Source of the DNA: JAHDWY01 sp964632865
GTDB taxonomy: Bacteria; Hydrogenedentota; Hydrogenedentia; Hydrogenedentales; SLHB01
Direction of reading: 5' to 3'
Length of the DNA: 64,000 nt
Assembly (NCBI GenBank): GCA_964632865.1
Contig: CAZWDH010000001.1
Span: 23,086-87,085 of the forward strand
Positions 1 to 8,700 of the stretch are shown here, in pieces (position 1 is the stretch's first letter; each line of letters starts with the position of its first letter). Below the pieces are notes generated by a model. That model searched no databases and was not told the origin of the DNA. It worked only from the letters and a program-made list of their open reading frames with translations. The translations under genes were made by a program, and so were the position numbers.

Positions 1-303
1 CTCCTCGATTCGCCGGGTGCGTTGGCGAAGCTGCTCCTCGGTTCGCGTCGCCAAGAAGTTACCAACAGCCATGCTGAACCCGTCGGCGATCAGGTTTGCG
101 AACCCTAGGATAATCACCACGCTCATGGACAGTTGAGCCCCCGCGACGCCGGAGACCACAGCAAAAGTCGTCACGGTTCCGTCAATGGCGCCGTAGATGA
201 AATCACGCAGATACCGGCGACGCGGCCTGGTGCCGAATCGTCGCTGAATTGCCGCAGGAGTGTGTTCGGCTTCGTGCCCTATTCCATGGGAGGGCGAGAT
301 CAT
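1..303 (-). CDS. VIT1/CCC1-family metal transporter, 3' end outside window
   Basis: An open frame runs leftward from an ATG at 303 and leaves the window at base 1 without a stop, so only about 101 N-terminal residues are visible. They contain YLRDFIYGAIDGTVTTFAV followed by a hydrophobic segment and GFANLIADGFSMAVGNFLAT, the first two membrane helices typical of the VIT1/CCC1 family. Characterised members move Fe2+ or Mn2+ across membranes, in plants and yeast into the vacuole. The bacterial substrate cannot be read from this fragment. It starts 17 bp beyond the stop of the alcohol dehydrogenase gene on the same strand, so the two are probably cotranscribed. No strong ribosome binding site is visible; a later start is possible. 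Confidence 0.8.
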   Translation of the reverse strand, partial: MISPSHGIGHEAEHTPAAIQRRFGTRPRRRYLRDFIYGAIDGTVTTFAVVSGVAGAQLSMSVVIILGFANLIADGFSMAVGNFLATRTEEQLRQRTRRIEE

Positions 304-320
304 CACGGGGGTCCAGTCGC

Positions 321-1391
321 TTATGACGATTCGAACGTGATCAACGGCTTAATCATTCCGCCTTCCTTGTTCTGCATCATGCGAAAGGCGGTCTCAATCT
401 GCGAGAATTTGAACCGATGCGTTGTGAGCGGGAGCGGGTTCACGCGACCGGACTCGATCAGCCGCATGAGCCGATACATGCGTTCCGCGCCGCCAGGGCA
501 CAGACCGGTGCGGATGGTTTTGTCGCTCATGCCGACTCCCCAGGCCAGACGTGGAATGGGCACGGTGTCCCCGTCGCCATGATAGCCGGCGTTGGATATC
601 GTCCCGCCAGGCCGGGTGACCTTCACGCACGACTCGAAAGTGACACGCCCACCGTAGGCTTCAATGGCCGAATCCACCCCCTGCCCATCGGTTAGTTTCA
701 AGATCGCTTCGACCGGATCCTGGTCATTGAAGTCGATCACCCTGTCGCATCCGAAGTGTTTGCCGGCCGCAAGCCGGTTCGGCATCCCGTCCACGCCTAT
801 AACTAGACCCGCGCCGCAAAGCCGCGCACCCTGGGCGGCCATAAGCCCGATCGGGCCGAGCGCAAAGACGGCCACGCTGCCACCCATCGGAATGTTCGCG
901 TGCTCCGCGGCCATGAAGCCGGTGGAGAGCATGTCGGCGCAATAAACCGCCTGCTCATCGGTGAGGCCGTCCGGAATCTTTGCCAGATTCGCGACGGCGT
1001 TATTCACGTGGAAGTATTCGGCCATATTCCCATCTTTCGTGTTTGCAAACTTCCACCCACCGAGCATCTGCGTACATTGCGACGTCCAACCGCGCTGGCA
1101 GTTCTCACAATGAAAGCATGGCGTAATGGCGCCGACCAGCACGCGGTCGCCTTGCTTGAAGCCGCTTACCGCGCTGCCGAGTTGTGATACGACGCCTACC
1201 GCTTCGTGGCCCAGCGTCAAGTTCTTGCGGGGGCCAATAGCACCAGCGACCGTGTGGATGTCGGACGTGCAGATCAGGGCCGCGGTGGTCCGGACGACCG
1301 CGTCGTTCGGTCCGGGTTCAGGGATCGGCTTCCGCGTGACCTGTACGCGCCCAATCTCGTGCATGACGAAAGCGTCCATAGTTTCTGACAT
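321..1391 (-). CDS. Zinc-dependent alcohol dehydrogenase, secondary-alcohol type
   Basis: A medium-chain dehydrogenase of about 356 residues that oxidises alcohols or reduces ketones with NAD(P)H in the cytoplasm. Catalytic zinc ligands are visible as Cys in LICTSDIH, His in GHEAVG and Asp in CADMLSTG. The Cys-His-Asp set and the motif GGWKFANTKDGNMAEYFHVN resemble clostridial secondary alcohol dehydrogenases. Unlike those, it also has a four-cysteine lobe (CFHCENCQRGWTSQC) that should bind a structural zinc. The Rossmann loop is ALGPIGLMAA. The ATG at 1391 is chosen because GGAG lies 7 bases upstream; a TTG two codons earlier also extends the frame. The natural substrate is not predictable. 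Confidence 0.9.
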   Translation of the reverse strand: MSETMDAFVMHEIGRVQVTRKPIPEPGPNDAVVRTTAALICTSDIHTVAGAIGPRKNLTLGHEAVGVVSQLGSAVSGFKQGDRVLVGAITPCFHCENCQRGWTSQCTQMLGGWKFANTKDGNMAEYFHVNNAVANLAKIPDGLTDEQAVYCADMLSTGFMAAEHANIPMGGSVAVFALGPIGLMAAQGARLCGAGLVIGVDGMPNRLAAGKHFGCDRVIDFNDQDPVEAILKLTDGQGVDSAIEAYGGRVTFESCVKVTRPGGTISNAGYHGDGDTVPIPRLAWGVGMSDKTIRTGLCPGGAERMYRLMRLIESGRVNPLPLTTHRFKFSQIETAFRMMQNKEGGMIKPLITFESS

Positions 1392-1397
1392 CCGCAA

Positions 1398-1770
1398 TCT
1401 CCGTTAACAGGTGCAATACCGGTTCCGATCTAGTCCAGCCACTCAGAATGAACAATCCTGACACACGGAAACGTCCGTGGTCAAAAGCCATCATAACATC
1501 CCGCCACTGAAAGTATGCGCCACCGCCGACTGCTTATAAGCCAAACGTCGTTGCGTGCCCTCGATCTCAAAAACCGCAGCATAAAGTGAGGTGCAATAGC
1601 CACGAGGCCGATCGCAGCGATGACCATTTCCCGCGAGTCGCATGAGGTGTTTTCAGTTGCGGATCGATGCATCGCGTCCTTCGCAAGAACTGCGTCGCCA
1701 ACCTTGCCGGAGCTCATCGCGATGGATCATAGCCGATACTGGGGGCAGCGCAGTGCCCCGGACAACATAG
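1398..1770. other. Intergenic region without recognised gene
   Basis: These 373 bases separate the alcohol dehydrogenase start from the universal stress protein stop. Short frames on both strands have no family resemblance or ribosome binding site. A small perfect inverted repeat (CACGGA-AACG-TCCGTG, near 1463-1478) has no T tract, so it is not a convincing terminator. The promoter for the leftward dehydrogenase gene should lie here. Confidence 0.5.
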
Positions 1771-2679
1771 TCAAGCAGCGGGAGAACGGACCACCTCAAC
1801 AGAGCACGCGGCCCGCATGGCAACCGTCGTGGACACGCTGCCGAGCAGAATGCGATCAACCCAGCTCAAGCCGCGTGCTCCGACGAACACGCAGTCGGCG
1901 GCCACCTCTTCAGCCTGCTTGAGAAGCTCTTGTTTGGCGTCACCCTTCGTCACATGCTTGGTCACCGTCAGACCGACGCCGCGCAGCTCCTCCGCCGCCC
2001 GCTCGGCGATCACTTCCGCGAACTCATCTGCCGACGGGGCACCTTGCGTCGGTAGCGAGGAGTGCATCATGCTCATTCGGGAGTCCGCTACGCAAACCAC
2101 GCGGATCCTGGTCCCGACCGGCCAGTTGCGCGAACCTACGGCGCGAACGGCGGTGGACGCGTCTGGCGAACCGTCGACTCCGATGAGCAATTGCAGGTCC
2201 TGGTCGAGGGAACCGGCGAAACGCGCGATTCTGACTGAACATCGCGCATACGTCACGACTTTGTGCGAGACGCTTCCCAGCACCATCTTGCCTAGAGTTG
2301 ATTTCCCTGTGGCCCCGACCACCACCAGGTCCACGCGGGGGGCCCCGCTCCACCCTTCTGCGCAGCGGATGACTCCCCAGCCGGGTGAGTCGGCAATCGC
2401 TTCGGCCTGAGCCGCCCACCCCGGATAAACCTGCTTCAAATGGTCTGCCGCTCGCTGCGCCTGCGTCCTGCAACGCTCCACTTGTGCGAGCATCTCGCGG
2501 TGAAGATGATCATACCCGGTTCGAGCCGCGACATCCGACAGGGGAGGTTCCGGCGGTAGATAGCCGTCGGCCACGCTTAGCACAACAGCCTCGCAAACGG
2601 CCGGCAGCCCTGCCTGACTGAGTTCGTCGATCGCGGCATCCGCACCAGGTGAGCCGTCGTAGCCGATGAGTAGCCGCAT
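1771..2679 (-). CDS. Tandem universal stress protein (two UspA domains)
   Basis: A 302-residue cytoplasmic protein made of two UspA folds, about residues 1-145 and 155-302. Each begins with a beta strand and Asp (LLIGYDGSP and LLIGVDGSP) and ends with the ATP-binding glycine loop (VVVGATGKSTLGKMVLGS and VFVGARGLSWVDRILLGS). Both halves therefore keep the G2xG9xGS pattern of ATP-binding Usps. Such proteins accumulate during starvation, oxygen limitation or respiratory block. The frame is open upstream to 2898, but the ATG at 2679 has AGGAG six bases before it and starts exactly at the domain. Neighbours (alcohol and glutamate dehydrogenases, NtrC-type regulator) fit an anaerobic or starvation response. 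Confidence 0.93.
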   Translation of the reverse strand: MRLLIGYDGSPGADAAIDELSQAGLPAVCEAVVLSVADGYLPPEPPLSDVAARTGYDHLHREMLAQVERCRTQAQRAADHLKQVYPGWAAQAEAIADSPGWGVIRCAEGWSGAPRVDLVVVGATGKSTLGKMVLGSVSHKVVTYARCSVRIARFAGSLDQDLQLLIGVDGSPDASTAVRAVGSRNWPVGTRIRVVCVADSRMSMMHSSLPTQGAPSADEFAEVIAERAAEELRGVGLTVTKHVTKGDAKQELLKQAEEVAADCVFVGARGLSWVDRILLGSVSTTVAMRAACSVEVVRSPAA

Positions 2680-2860
2680 AACGAACTCCTGTAAAGCTGG
2701 CCTTTTCGGCGCCTTCCGACTTCTCTTCGCCGCCCGGAAAGCTGGGCGGAACTCGGCGGCGGGTGGCCCTCGACAACGGACCCGCACGGTTATTGTGCCG
2801 CAAATCCGGCCGCCCCACCAGTCCAACCAAAGGCACGGTGGGGTCTGCCCGAAATAGCCC

Positions 2861-4243
2861 CTACGGGAAGATCCCGCGCTCCTTGTACACCGTCTCAAGC
2901 CGGGCGAGTGCGATCACGTACGCCGCGGTTCGCCAATCGACGTTGAGCTCTGCGGCCTTGTCGCGGACGCGTTGGTAGGCATTGGTGATTCGCTTGTGCA
3001 GTTTAGAATCGACTTCGTCGAGCTCCCAGAACTCGCTGCGCTTGTTTTGCAGCCACTCGAAGTAGCTAACGATCACACCGCCGGAGTTGCATAAGATGTC
3101 CGGAATCAGATCGATTCCACGCTCGCGCAGGATCATGTCGCCTTCCGGGTCCGTAGGACCGTTGGCTCCTTCCGCGACCAGTCGCACGCGGAGCCAACGC
3201 GCGGTCTCCGCAGTAATCTGGTTTTCCATTGCCGCAGGTACGAAGATGTCCGCCGGCGTTTTGAAGAACATGATGTGGTCGGCGAATTCTCCCTGTGGAT
3301 ATCGGAATACGCCGCCGTGAACACGCACGTAGCGGAGCAGATCGTCGGGATCCAGACCTTCCAGGTTGCGAACGCCGCCGGTCACGTCCTCCACGGCTAC
3401 GAGTTTCGCTCCCAATCGCGTGAGCAATCGCGCCGTCCATGACCCCACGTTGCCAAACCCTTGAATGGTGAACTTCATGTCGCGTAGATCAAGCTGACGG
3501 TCCGCGGCCCAGCACTGAATCGTGTACACGACGCCCTGCCCGGTGGCCTTGTCCCGCCCGACGCTCCCGCCAGCCTCGATGGGCTTGCCCGTCACGACAT
3601 GGATGTTCTTCTGGCGGTCGTGCGGAGGGACCGTGGAGGCGTACGTGTCGAGGATCCACGCCATGATCTGGGCATTGGTGTTGACATCCGGGGCAGGGAT
3701 GTCGTACTCCGGACCGATGTTGTCGCCGAGCGCGTACACGAACCGGCGCGTGATCCGTTCTAACTCTGCTTCCGAGTAGTTCGAAGGGTCGAACTGAATG
3801 CCGCCCTTGGCACCACCAAACGGAATCCCAGCCACGGCGCATTTCCAAGTCATCCATGCGGCCAGCGCCCTAACCTCGTCGAGGTCAACGTCGGGGTGGA
3901 AACGCAAACCCCCCTTGAACGGCCCGAGGGCGTCGTTGTGCTGAACACGATAGCCCGTGAACATCTCCACGTGACCGTTGTTCATCTTTACGGGGAAATT
4001 CACGACGATCTCGTTCTTGGTCCTCGCCAGGATCTTCCGCACGTCCGGATCAAGGTGCATGACGTCGGCGGCCCGGTTAAACTGGGTGACGACGTTTTGG
4101 TACAGGCTCTTTTTGACCCGCTTCGGCGCCTCCGATGCGGGAATCTCCAGCCCAACGGGCGATTCGGCGCCAACCTTCAGGGCGGAGATCGCCCCGTTGT
4201 CGCCTGTCTCGTTGCGCGGTTGTTCTTGTATCAACGTGGTCAT
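2861..4243 (-). CDS. gdhA: Glu/Leu/Phe/Val dehydrogenase (glutamate dehydrogenase)
   Basis: A 460-residue enzyme that interconverts glutamate with 2-oxoglutarate and ammonia, using NAD(P). The dimerisation and substrate domain shows PFKGGLRFHPDVDLDEV and GGAKGGIQFDPSNYSE, which carry the conserved substrate and catalytic lysines. The nucleotide domain shows IQGFGNVGSWTARLL, and the C-terminal part has the NSGGVIVSYFEWLQN signature. Length matches the hexameric small GDH class. The ATG at 4243 is preferred because GAGGAGG lies about 10 bases upstream and the residues before it are not conserved. It follows the Cys-rich protein gene by 48 bp on the same strand, so the two are likely one transcript. 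Cofactor preference cannot be assigned. Confidence 0.95.
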   Translation of the reverse strand: MTTLIQEQPRNETGDNGAISALKVGAESPVGLEIPASEAPKRVKKSLYQNVVTQFNRAADVMHLDPDVRKILARTKNEIVVNFPVKMNNGHVEMFTGYRVQHNDALGPFKGGLRFHPDVDLDEVRALAAWMTWKCAVAGIPFGGAKGGIQFDPSNYSEAELERITRRFVYALGDNIGPEYDIPAPDVNTNAQIMAWILDTYASTVPPHDRQKNIHVVTGKPIEAGGSVGRDKATGQGVVYTIQCWAADRQLDLRDMKFTIQGFGNVGSWTARLLTRLGAKLVAVEDVTGGVRNLEGLDPDDLLRYVRVHGGVFRYPQGEFADHIMFFKTPADIFVPAAMENQITAETARWLRVRLVAEGANGPTDPEGDMILRERGIDLIPDILCNSGGVIVSYFEWLQNKRSEFWELDEVDSKLHKRITNAYQRVRDKAAELNVDWRTAAYVIALARLETVYKERGIFP

Positions 4244-4291
4244 GATGTCTACGCCTCCTCTCGCGCTGTCGCGGTCCAACACGGACCTCGG

Positions 4292-4684
4292 CTACTCGAA
4301 TTCGTCGCAGTTGAAGACCCCGCCTTCCGGCTTGGGAAACATGCACGTCTCGCGTTTCTCGCAGGTCATGCACAACCCCGGGAACCACTCGCGGTTGGCG
4401 ACGGCGAACCGGTCATCGAAGCGCGGGCCTTCCACGGCATGCGGCGGCTTTACCTCCACCGCCCCTTCGAACTCGTCGCAGGTCAGAACGGGATGATCGG
4501 CGGACCTCGGAAATGTGCAGACAGGTTCGTTGACGCAGGTCGTGCAGAGCCCGGGATACCACTCCCGATTGGCCGCGAGGGTGCGTTCTGACATCGGTTT
4601 GGTGGCTTGCGGTGGTTTCGGGATGCCACGCCCCTCATTTTCTGTTCTCTCCCTCGTTCCTTCTGACAAGGTCTTGGTTGTCAT
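4292..4684 (-). CDS. Small Cys-rich protein with two CxxC...CDEFE repeats
   Basis: A 130-residue protein of unknown function built from two copies of one motif: ANREWYPGLCTTCVNEPVCTF ending LTCDEFE, and ANREWFPGLCMTCEKRETC ending FNCDEFE. Each copy has four cysteines (CxxC, one Cys five residues later, one before DEFE), so a small metal- or cluster-binding knuckle is plausible. The N-terminal 35 residues are polar and probably unstructured. There is no signal peptide, so it should be cytoplasmic. A perfect AGGAGG six bases before the ATG at 4684 supports real expression. It sits directly upstream of the glutamate dehydrogenase gene in the same direction. No name is assigned. Confidence 0.8.
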   Translation of the reverse strand: MTTKTLSEGTRERTENEGRGIPKPPQATKPMSERTLAANREWYPGLCTTCVNEPVCTFPRSADHPVLTCDEFEGAVEVKPPHAVEGPRFDDRFAVANREWFPGLCMTCEKRETCMFPKPEGGVFNCDEFE

Positions 4685-4951
4685 GGTACACCTCCTCATG
4701 TTGGAGCCCTATTCTCGGCCGCGACCACTCGATTCGTCGCGACTCCGAAGGACGTAAGTGCATTTGGTGGACCAGGCTGATGCCCGAATTCTGCGACCCG
4801 GGAAGGAGATTCGACTGGCGCGTAAGATCACCAAAGACAAGCACTTAGGCGGCAACGCCTTCGCAAGTGGAGAAGCGCCGCAGAATCGTCGGAGTGGCAA
4901 GGCAGCGGGGAGGAATGAACCAGCGGGGAGAAACGCCCCAAGAGCGGCGAA

Positions 4952-6322
4952 TCATTCTGGGTCTTCCGATGTGCTCGCTTCGCTGGAGAATCCGAAACGC
5001 TTCAGGCTTTCGCGCAGCGTCTTTCGGTCGATACCCAAAATCTGCGCCGCCTGCGTTTTGTTCCCCTTCACGCTGGCGAGTACGGCGCGAATGTGGCTCG
5101 CGTCCACCTCGGCCAGCGACTTATTGACCGCTCCGCCGAGCGGAACGGCGAAGCGCATGAGCGAGGGCAAATCGGCGGCGTCAATCTCCTCAACGTCGGT
5201 CATCACGACCAATCGCTGAAGGACGTTCTCCAGTTCGCGGATATTGCCCGGCCAGTGGTATTCACGGATGCACTGCCAAGCGCGATCCGAGAGTCGCGGC
5301 ACCGGCTTGTCCGCGTCACGGGCGAACCTGGCGATGAAGTAGCCCACCAGCGGGATAATGTCGTTCCCACGGTCGCGCAGCGGTGGGAGCTCGATCGTGA
5401 TGACGTTCAGCCGAAAGTACAGGTCGTCCCGGAAGGCCTTCCGCCGGACTAGGGCGGCGAGGTCCTTGTTGGTGGCAGCGAGGACACGCACATCAACGGC
5501 GCGCGGCTTGGTAGCGCCGACCAATTGCACTTGGTTGTCTTCCAGGACTCGGAGCAATTTGGACTGCATGGCCGGCGTGAGTTCCCCGACCTCATCGAGA
5601 AAAATTGACCCTTGATCGGCGGCGATGAAGAAGCCGGCACGTGTGGTGATGGCGCCGGTGAAAGAGCCTTTCACATGCCCGAACAACTCGCTTTCGACAA
5701 GCCCCTCGGGGATTCCGCCGCAGTTGACGGGCACAAAAGGAGCGGAAGCGCGGGGGCTACTGTAGTGTATCGCTCGGGCGACCAGCTCCTTGCCGGTGCC
5801 GCTTTCGCCCGTGATCAACACGGTGGCAGACGTGGCGGCCGCTTTGGTGATGGCCCGGTATACCCGTTGCATCGCCGCTGACTCGCCGATCAGCCCGAAC
5901 GGCGTTCCGGCTGCCCTGGCCTCCGTAGGCTCCGCTGCGCGTCGCTGGTGCGCCTTCTCGAGGGTCCTCTGGACTGCGGAAAGCAGCTCTTGGTCGGTGA
6001 ACGGCTTCGTCAGGTACTCCTCCGCGCCCTCCTTCATCGCCGCCACAGCGCTCTCGATGCTTCCATACCCCGTGATCATGATGGTGGCCGTTTCCGGGAA
6101 GTTGGCCCGAACGTGGCGAATCAGCTCGAGCCCTCCCACCTTGGGCATCTTGAGGTCCGTGATGACCAGATCAATCGACGTTCGTTCCAGAATCGGGACG
6201 GCCTCTTCCACGCCTCGCGCGGTAAGGACGGAATAGCCGGCCTGCGTCAGGTTCCGTTCGAGCACCTGCAACGTGTTCTCGGAATCATCGACTGCCAGAA
6301 TGTATGCGATCGGTTCAGCCAT
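4952..6322 (-). CDS. Sigma-54-dependent response regulator, NtrC family
   Basis: A 456-residue activator of RpoN promoters, partner of the kinase encoded immediately upstream. A receiver domain covers residues 1-120 with phosphoacceptor Asp56 (VITDLKMP). The AAA+ domain (about 145-380) has Walker A GESGTGKE, GSIFLDEVGEL and the arginine-rich VNCGG/RDDLYFRLN segments. A Fis-type helix-turn-helix closes the protein (NKTQAAQILGIDRKTLRESL). The sigma-54 contact loop reads GSFTGA rather than the usual GAFTGA. The ATG at 6322 overlaps the kinase stop (ATGGCTGA), indicating translational coupling. Target promoters are not identified; no clear -24/-12 element was found by eye in the neighbouring gaps. 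Confidence 0.95.
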   Translation of the reverse strand: MAEPIAYILAVDDSENTLQVLERNLTQAGYSVLTARGVEEAVPILERTSIDLVITDLKMPKVGGLELIRHVRANFPETATIMITGYGSIESAVAAMKEGAEEYLTKPFTDQELLSAVQRTLEKAHQRRAAEPTEARAAGTPFGLIGESAAMQRVYRAITKAAATSATVLITGESGTGKELVARAIHYSSPRASAPFVPVNCGGIPEGLVESELFGHVKGSFTGAITTRAGFFIAADQGSIFLDEVGELTPAMQSKLLRVLEDNQVQLVGATKPRAVDVRVLAATNKDLAALVRRKAFRDDLYFRLNVITIELPPLRDRGNDIIPLVGYFIARFARDADKPVPRLSDRAWQCIREYHWPGNIRELENVLQRLVVMTDVEEIDAADLPSLMRFAVPLGGAVNKSLAEVDASHIRAVLASVKGNKTQAAQILGIDRKTLRESLKRFGFSSEASTSEDPE

Positions 6323-8087
6323 CAGTCGCTTCCCCCTTCTTTCCATTCTCTGGCGGAGTACTCGGCAGCCGCACCTCAAACCGTGTGCCGTTACCAGGTC
6401 GCGTATCAAAGTCGATCGTCCCCCCGTGCGAGGTCACAATCCCGTGAACAACCGAGAGTCCCAACCCCGTTCCCTGCTCTGGCGTCTTCGTGGTGAAAAA
6501 CGGTTCAAATATATGCGGTTGAATCTCCGGCGGTATTCCGGTTCCCGTGTCTTCCACAGCGAGGGATACTGAATCAACTGAACCGCGCGTGCGAATGGTC
6601 AGGGTTCCACCCTGCGGCATCGCTTGAATCGCGTTGACGCAGAAGTTCACGAGGACTTGATGAAGCTGCACGGCGTCCGCGATGAGTTGCGGGCTCGCCG
6701 GATCCAGATCGCAAACGACTCTGACCCCATGCTCGGTGAACCGCGCCGCGAGCAAGGCCAGGCTGTCCGCAACGGTATCGTTGAGCCGCACCCAGGTTTT
6801 GGTTGACGGCGATTGCCGCGCGAACAGCATCAGCTTGCGCACGATCTCGCGGGCGTGCAGCGTCTCCTGAACGATTTTGCCCAAATCCTCGACGACTCGC
6901 CCAGGGATGCCCGGGAGCTTCTGGGCGAGTTGAGCGAAACCAAGGATGCCGCCGAGCGGTTCGTTGATCTCGTGTGCCACCGTGGCGGCCAGGTGACCGA
7001 TGGTGGCGAGCCGATCGGCCTGGCGCACCGTCTCGGCCAGCCGCACCTTCTCCATGCGAGCCTCGCATCTCTGAACGAACAGAGCAATCTCGCGGGCGAT
7101 CGCGGCGATCAAGTGTTCTTCCTCCCTGAGAAACGCCCCTTCGACAAACTCGGGGCGGTCCTCAATATAGCCGACCTCCACGAAACCCCGCGCCGCCTCG
7201 TCAACGACCACAGGTGCTTGCTGTCGGTATAAGGCCCGGCCCATGTCCCCGGTCGTGAATTCCACTTCGTCGACGCGAATGCGCGCCACGATGGCATCCG
7301 GAAACTGCCACGCAGGCGGCAACAACCGCACGATCTCGCCGAGAACCTCCGAAGCCGGTCCCTCAGCGGACTCAAGAACTTGAGCAATGGCGTACAAGCA
7401 AGTGAGCTCCTTCACCCGCTCCCGAAGCGCGTGCTGCGCGCGCCGATCATCCATCGCCAGACCGAGAGTCTGTGCCAAAGCCTCGTAGAATTCCACGTTC
7501 TGCGCGGAGAAGGCATGCTTCCGTCCGCTAAGCAGAGCAAGTACGCCGGGAATAGACGAGGTCACATCGAAGGGGATGATCGCGAGCGACCGAACCTCAA
7601 GATGCACGGGTCCCCGCAGCAAGGCATCCCCTATTGCAAGGGCCAGTTCGGTCACGACATCGCCGGTCCAAAAGCTCCCGTGCGCGGTGACGCAGCGGGA
7701 CTTCGGCCCAACGCCGCGGCTCAACACGTTTCCGATCAATTTATCAAGCCAAGCCGTCGGCTGCGTCCCACGCGCCCCGAGCGCCGCGGTGCCGATGACG
7801 GTCGATGACGGTTCGATGCGCGGCCCATCGTATCGGGGCTCGAAGTGGAACGATTCGTGAGGAACGCGGGCTGCCGACCATTGATATCGTGAGGCACCGT
7901 CTTCCAAACCGGCGACCATCCGCAGCGCGTCGCACCCAGAAAAACCGAGCAGCAACCGCGACACGTCTCGCAGAAACTCGATCCTTCCGGGGCCCCGACT
8001 GGCTACATGCAGCACGCGCCGCGACGCGGCGATGAAGTCAAGCGGCTCAATCCCTTGCGTTGCGAAGGCGTCGCTCGTCGTTTCCAT
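6315..8087 (-). CDS. GAF-domain sensor histidine kinase
   Basis: A 590-residue soluble sensor kinase that should phosphorylate the NtrC-type regulator encoded downstream. Two GAF-like sensory regions occupy about residues 20-215 and 235-375. They are followed by HisKA with phosphoacceptor His in TVAHEINEPLGGILGF and a HATPase domain with N box NFCVNAIQAM, G1 DTGTGIPP, F box FEPFFTTK and G2 GTGLGLSVV. No membrane segment is visible, so the signal is intracellular. AAAGGAGG lies just before the ATG at 8087, while the frame is open to 8234. A diverged copy of this gene's first 30 codons and promoter lies at 11528-11720. Confidence 0.94.
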   Translation of the reverse strand: METTSDAFATQGIEPLDFIAASRRVLHVASRGPGRIEFLRDVSRLLLGFSGCDALRMVAGLEDGASRYQWSAARVPHESFHFEPRYDGPRIEPSSTVIGTAALGARGTQPTAWLDKLIGNVLSRGVGPKSRCVTAHGSFWTGDVVTELALAIGDALLRGPVHLEVRSLAIIPFDVTSSIPGVLALLSGRKHAFSAQNVEFYEALAQTLGLAMDDRRAQHALRERVKELTCLYAIAQVLESAEGPASEVLGEIVRLLPPAWQFPDAIVARIRVDEVEFTTGDMGRALYRQQAPVVVDEAARGFVEVGYIEDRPEFVEGAFLREEEHLIAAIAREIALFVQRCEARMEKVRLAETVRQADRLATIGHLAATVAHEINEPLGGILGFAQLAQKLPGIPGRVVEDLGKIVQETLHAREIVRKLMLFARQSPSTKTWVRLNDTVADSLALLAARFTEHGVRVVCDLDPASPQLIADAVQLHQVLVNFCVNAIQAMPQGGTLTIRTRGSVDSVSLAVEDTGTGIPPEIQPHIFEPFFTTKTPEQGTGLGLSVVHGIVTSHGGTIDFDTRPGNGTRFEVRLPSTPPENGKKGEATDG

Positions 8088-8287
8088 TGCACCTCCTTTA
8101 GGGGCGATAGGTATTCTATCGAGGAAGCTCGAAAGCCGAACCCGGCACCGACCCGCTCGCATCGACGGAGTTCTCAGTCGCACCACGGCTTCTTTGCTCA
8201 AATCTGCCATCCGCGTCCGATCGCCCGCGTGCACGAAGGGCAGCGGATAGTCGGCCTTGGTCAGGCACTCACCAACAAAGTACGCCG

Positions 8288-8665
8288 TCAGCCGCCGGGT
8301 TCACCTGCAAGTGCAAGTTGCCGGGTCGGCGTTCCCCAGCGAATCTCGTCGCCGAGCCGATACCAGAGCAGCGCCGATCCGAGCGCGCTCACAATTGAGA
8401 CGCGGGCATCATCGTTCGCCTGTTCCGCGTAGATGAGCGTCACGATGCGTTGTTTGCCGGACTGCAAGTCGGTCATGCGCAACTTCGAATTCATCGCGAT
8501 CACGTCTGGCTGGACCTCCTCCGGCCGTACCGCCTGCGCGCGGTCGAACTCCGGGACCAAGGCGCGCATCGGCTCGAGATCGGGGGCATCAATGATGGCA
8601 GCCAACACGAGGCACCCGACGCGGTCCATGTCGATGACGGTGACGTCGATTTGTCGTTCATTCAT
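8288..8665 (-). CDS. Rnk-like GreA/GreB C-terminal domain protein
   Basis: A 125-residue protein of the nucleoside-diphosphate-kinase-regulator type. The recognisable part is the GreA/GreB C-terminal fold: VQPDVIAMNSKLRMTDLQSG, then RIVTLIYAEQANDDARVSIVS, then GSALLWYRLGDEIRW. Rnk proteins bind RNA polymerase near the secondary channel but lack the GreA coiled-coil catalytic tip. AAGGAG lies six bases upstream of the ATG at 8665. It follows the nhaR-like gene by 35 bp in the same direction, so the two are probably cotranscribed. A second paralogue is at 11018-11434. Confidence 0.82.
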   Translation of the reverse strand: MNERQIDVTVIDMDRVGCLVLAAIIDAPDLEPMRALVPEFDRAQAVRPEEVQPDVIAMNSKLRMTDLQSGKQRIVTLIYAEQANDDARVSIVSALGSALLWYRLGDEIRWGTPTRQLALAGEPGG

Positions 8666-8700
8666 TTTGAACTCCTTGTGGCGCGGGCGCCGAGCGCACG

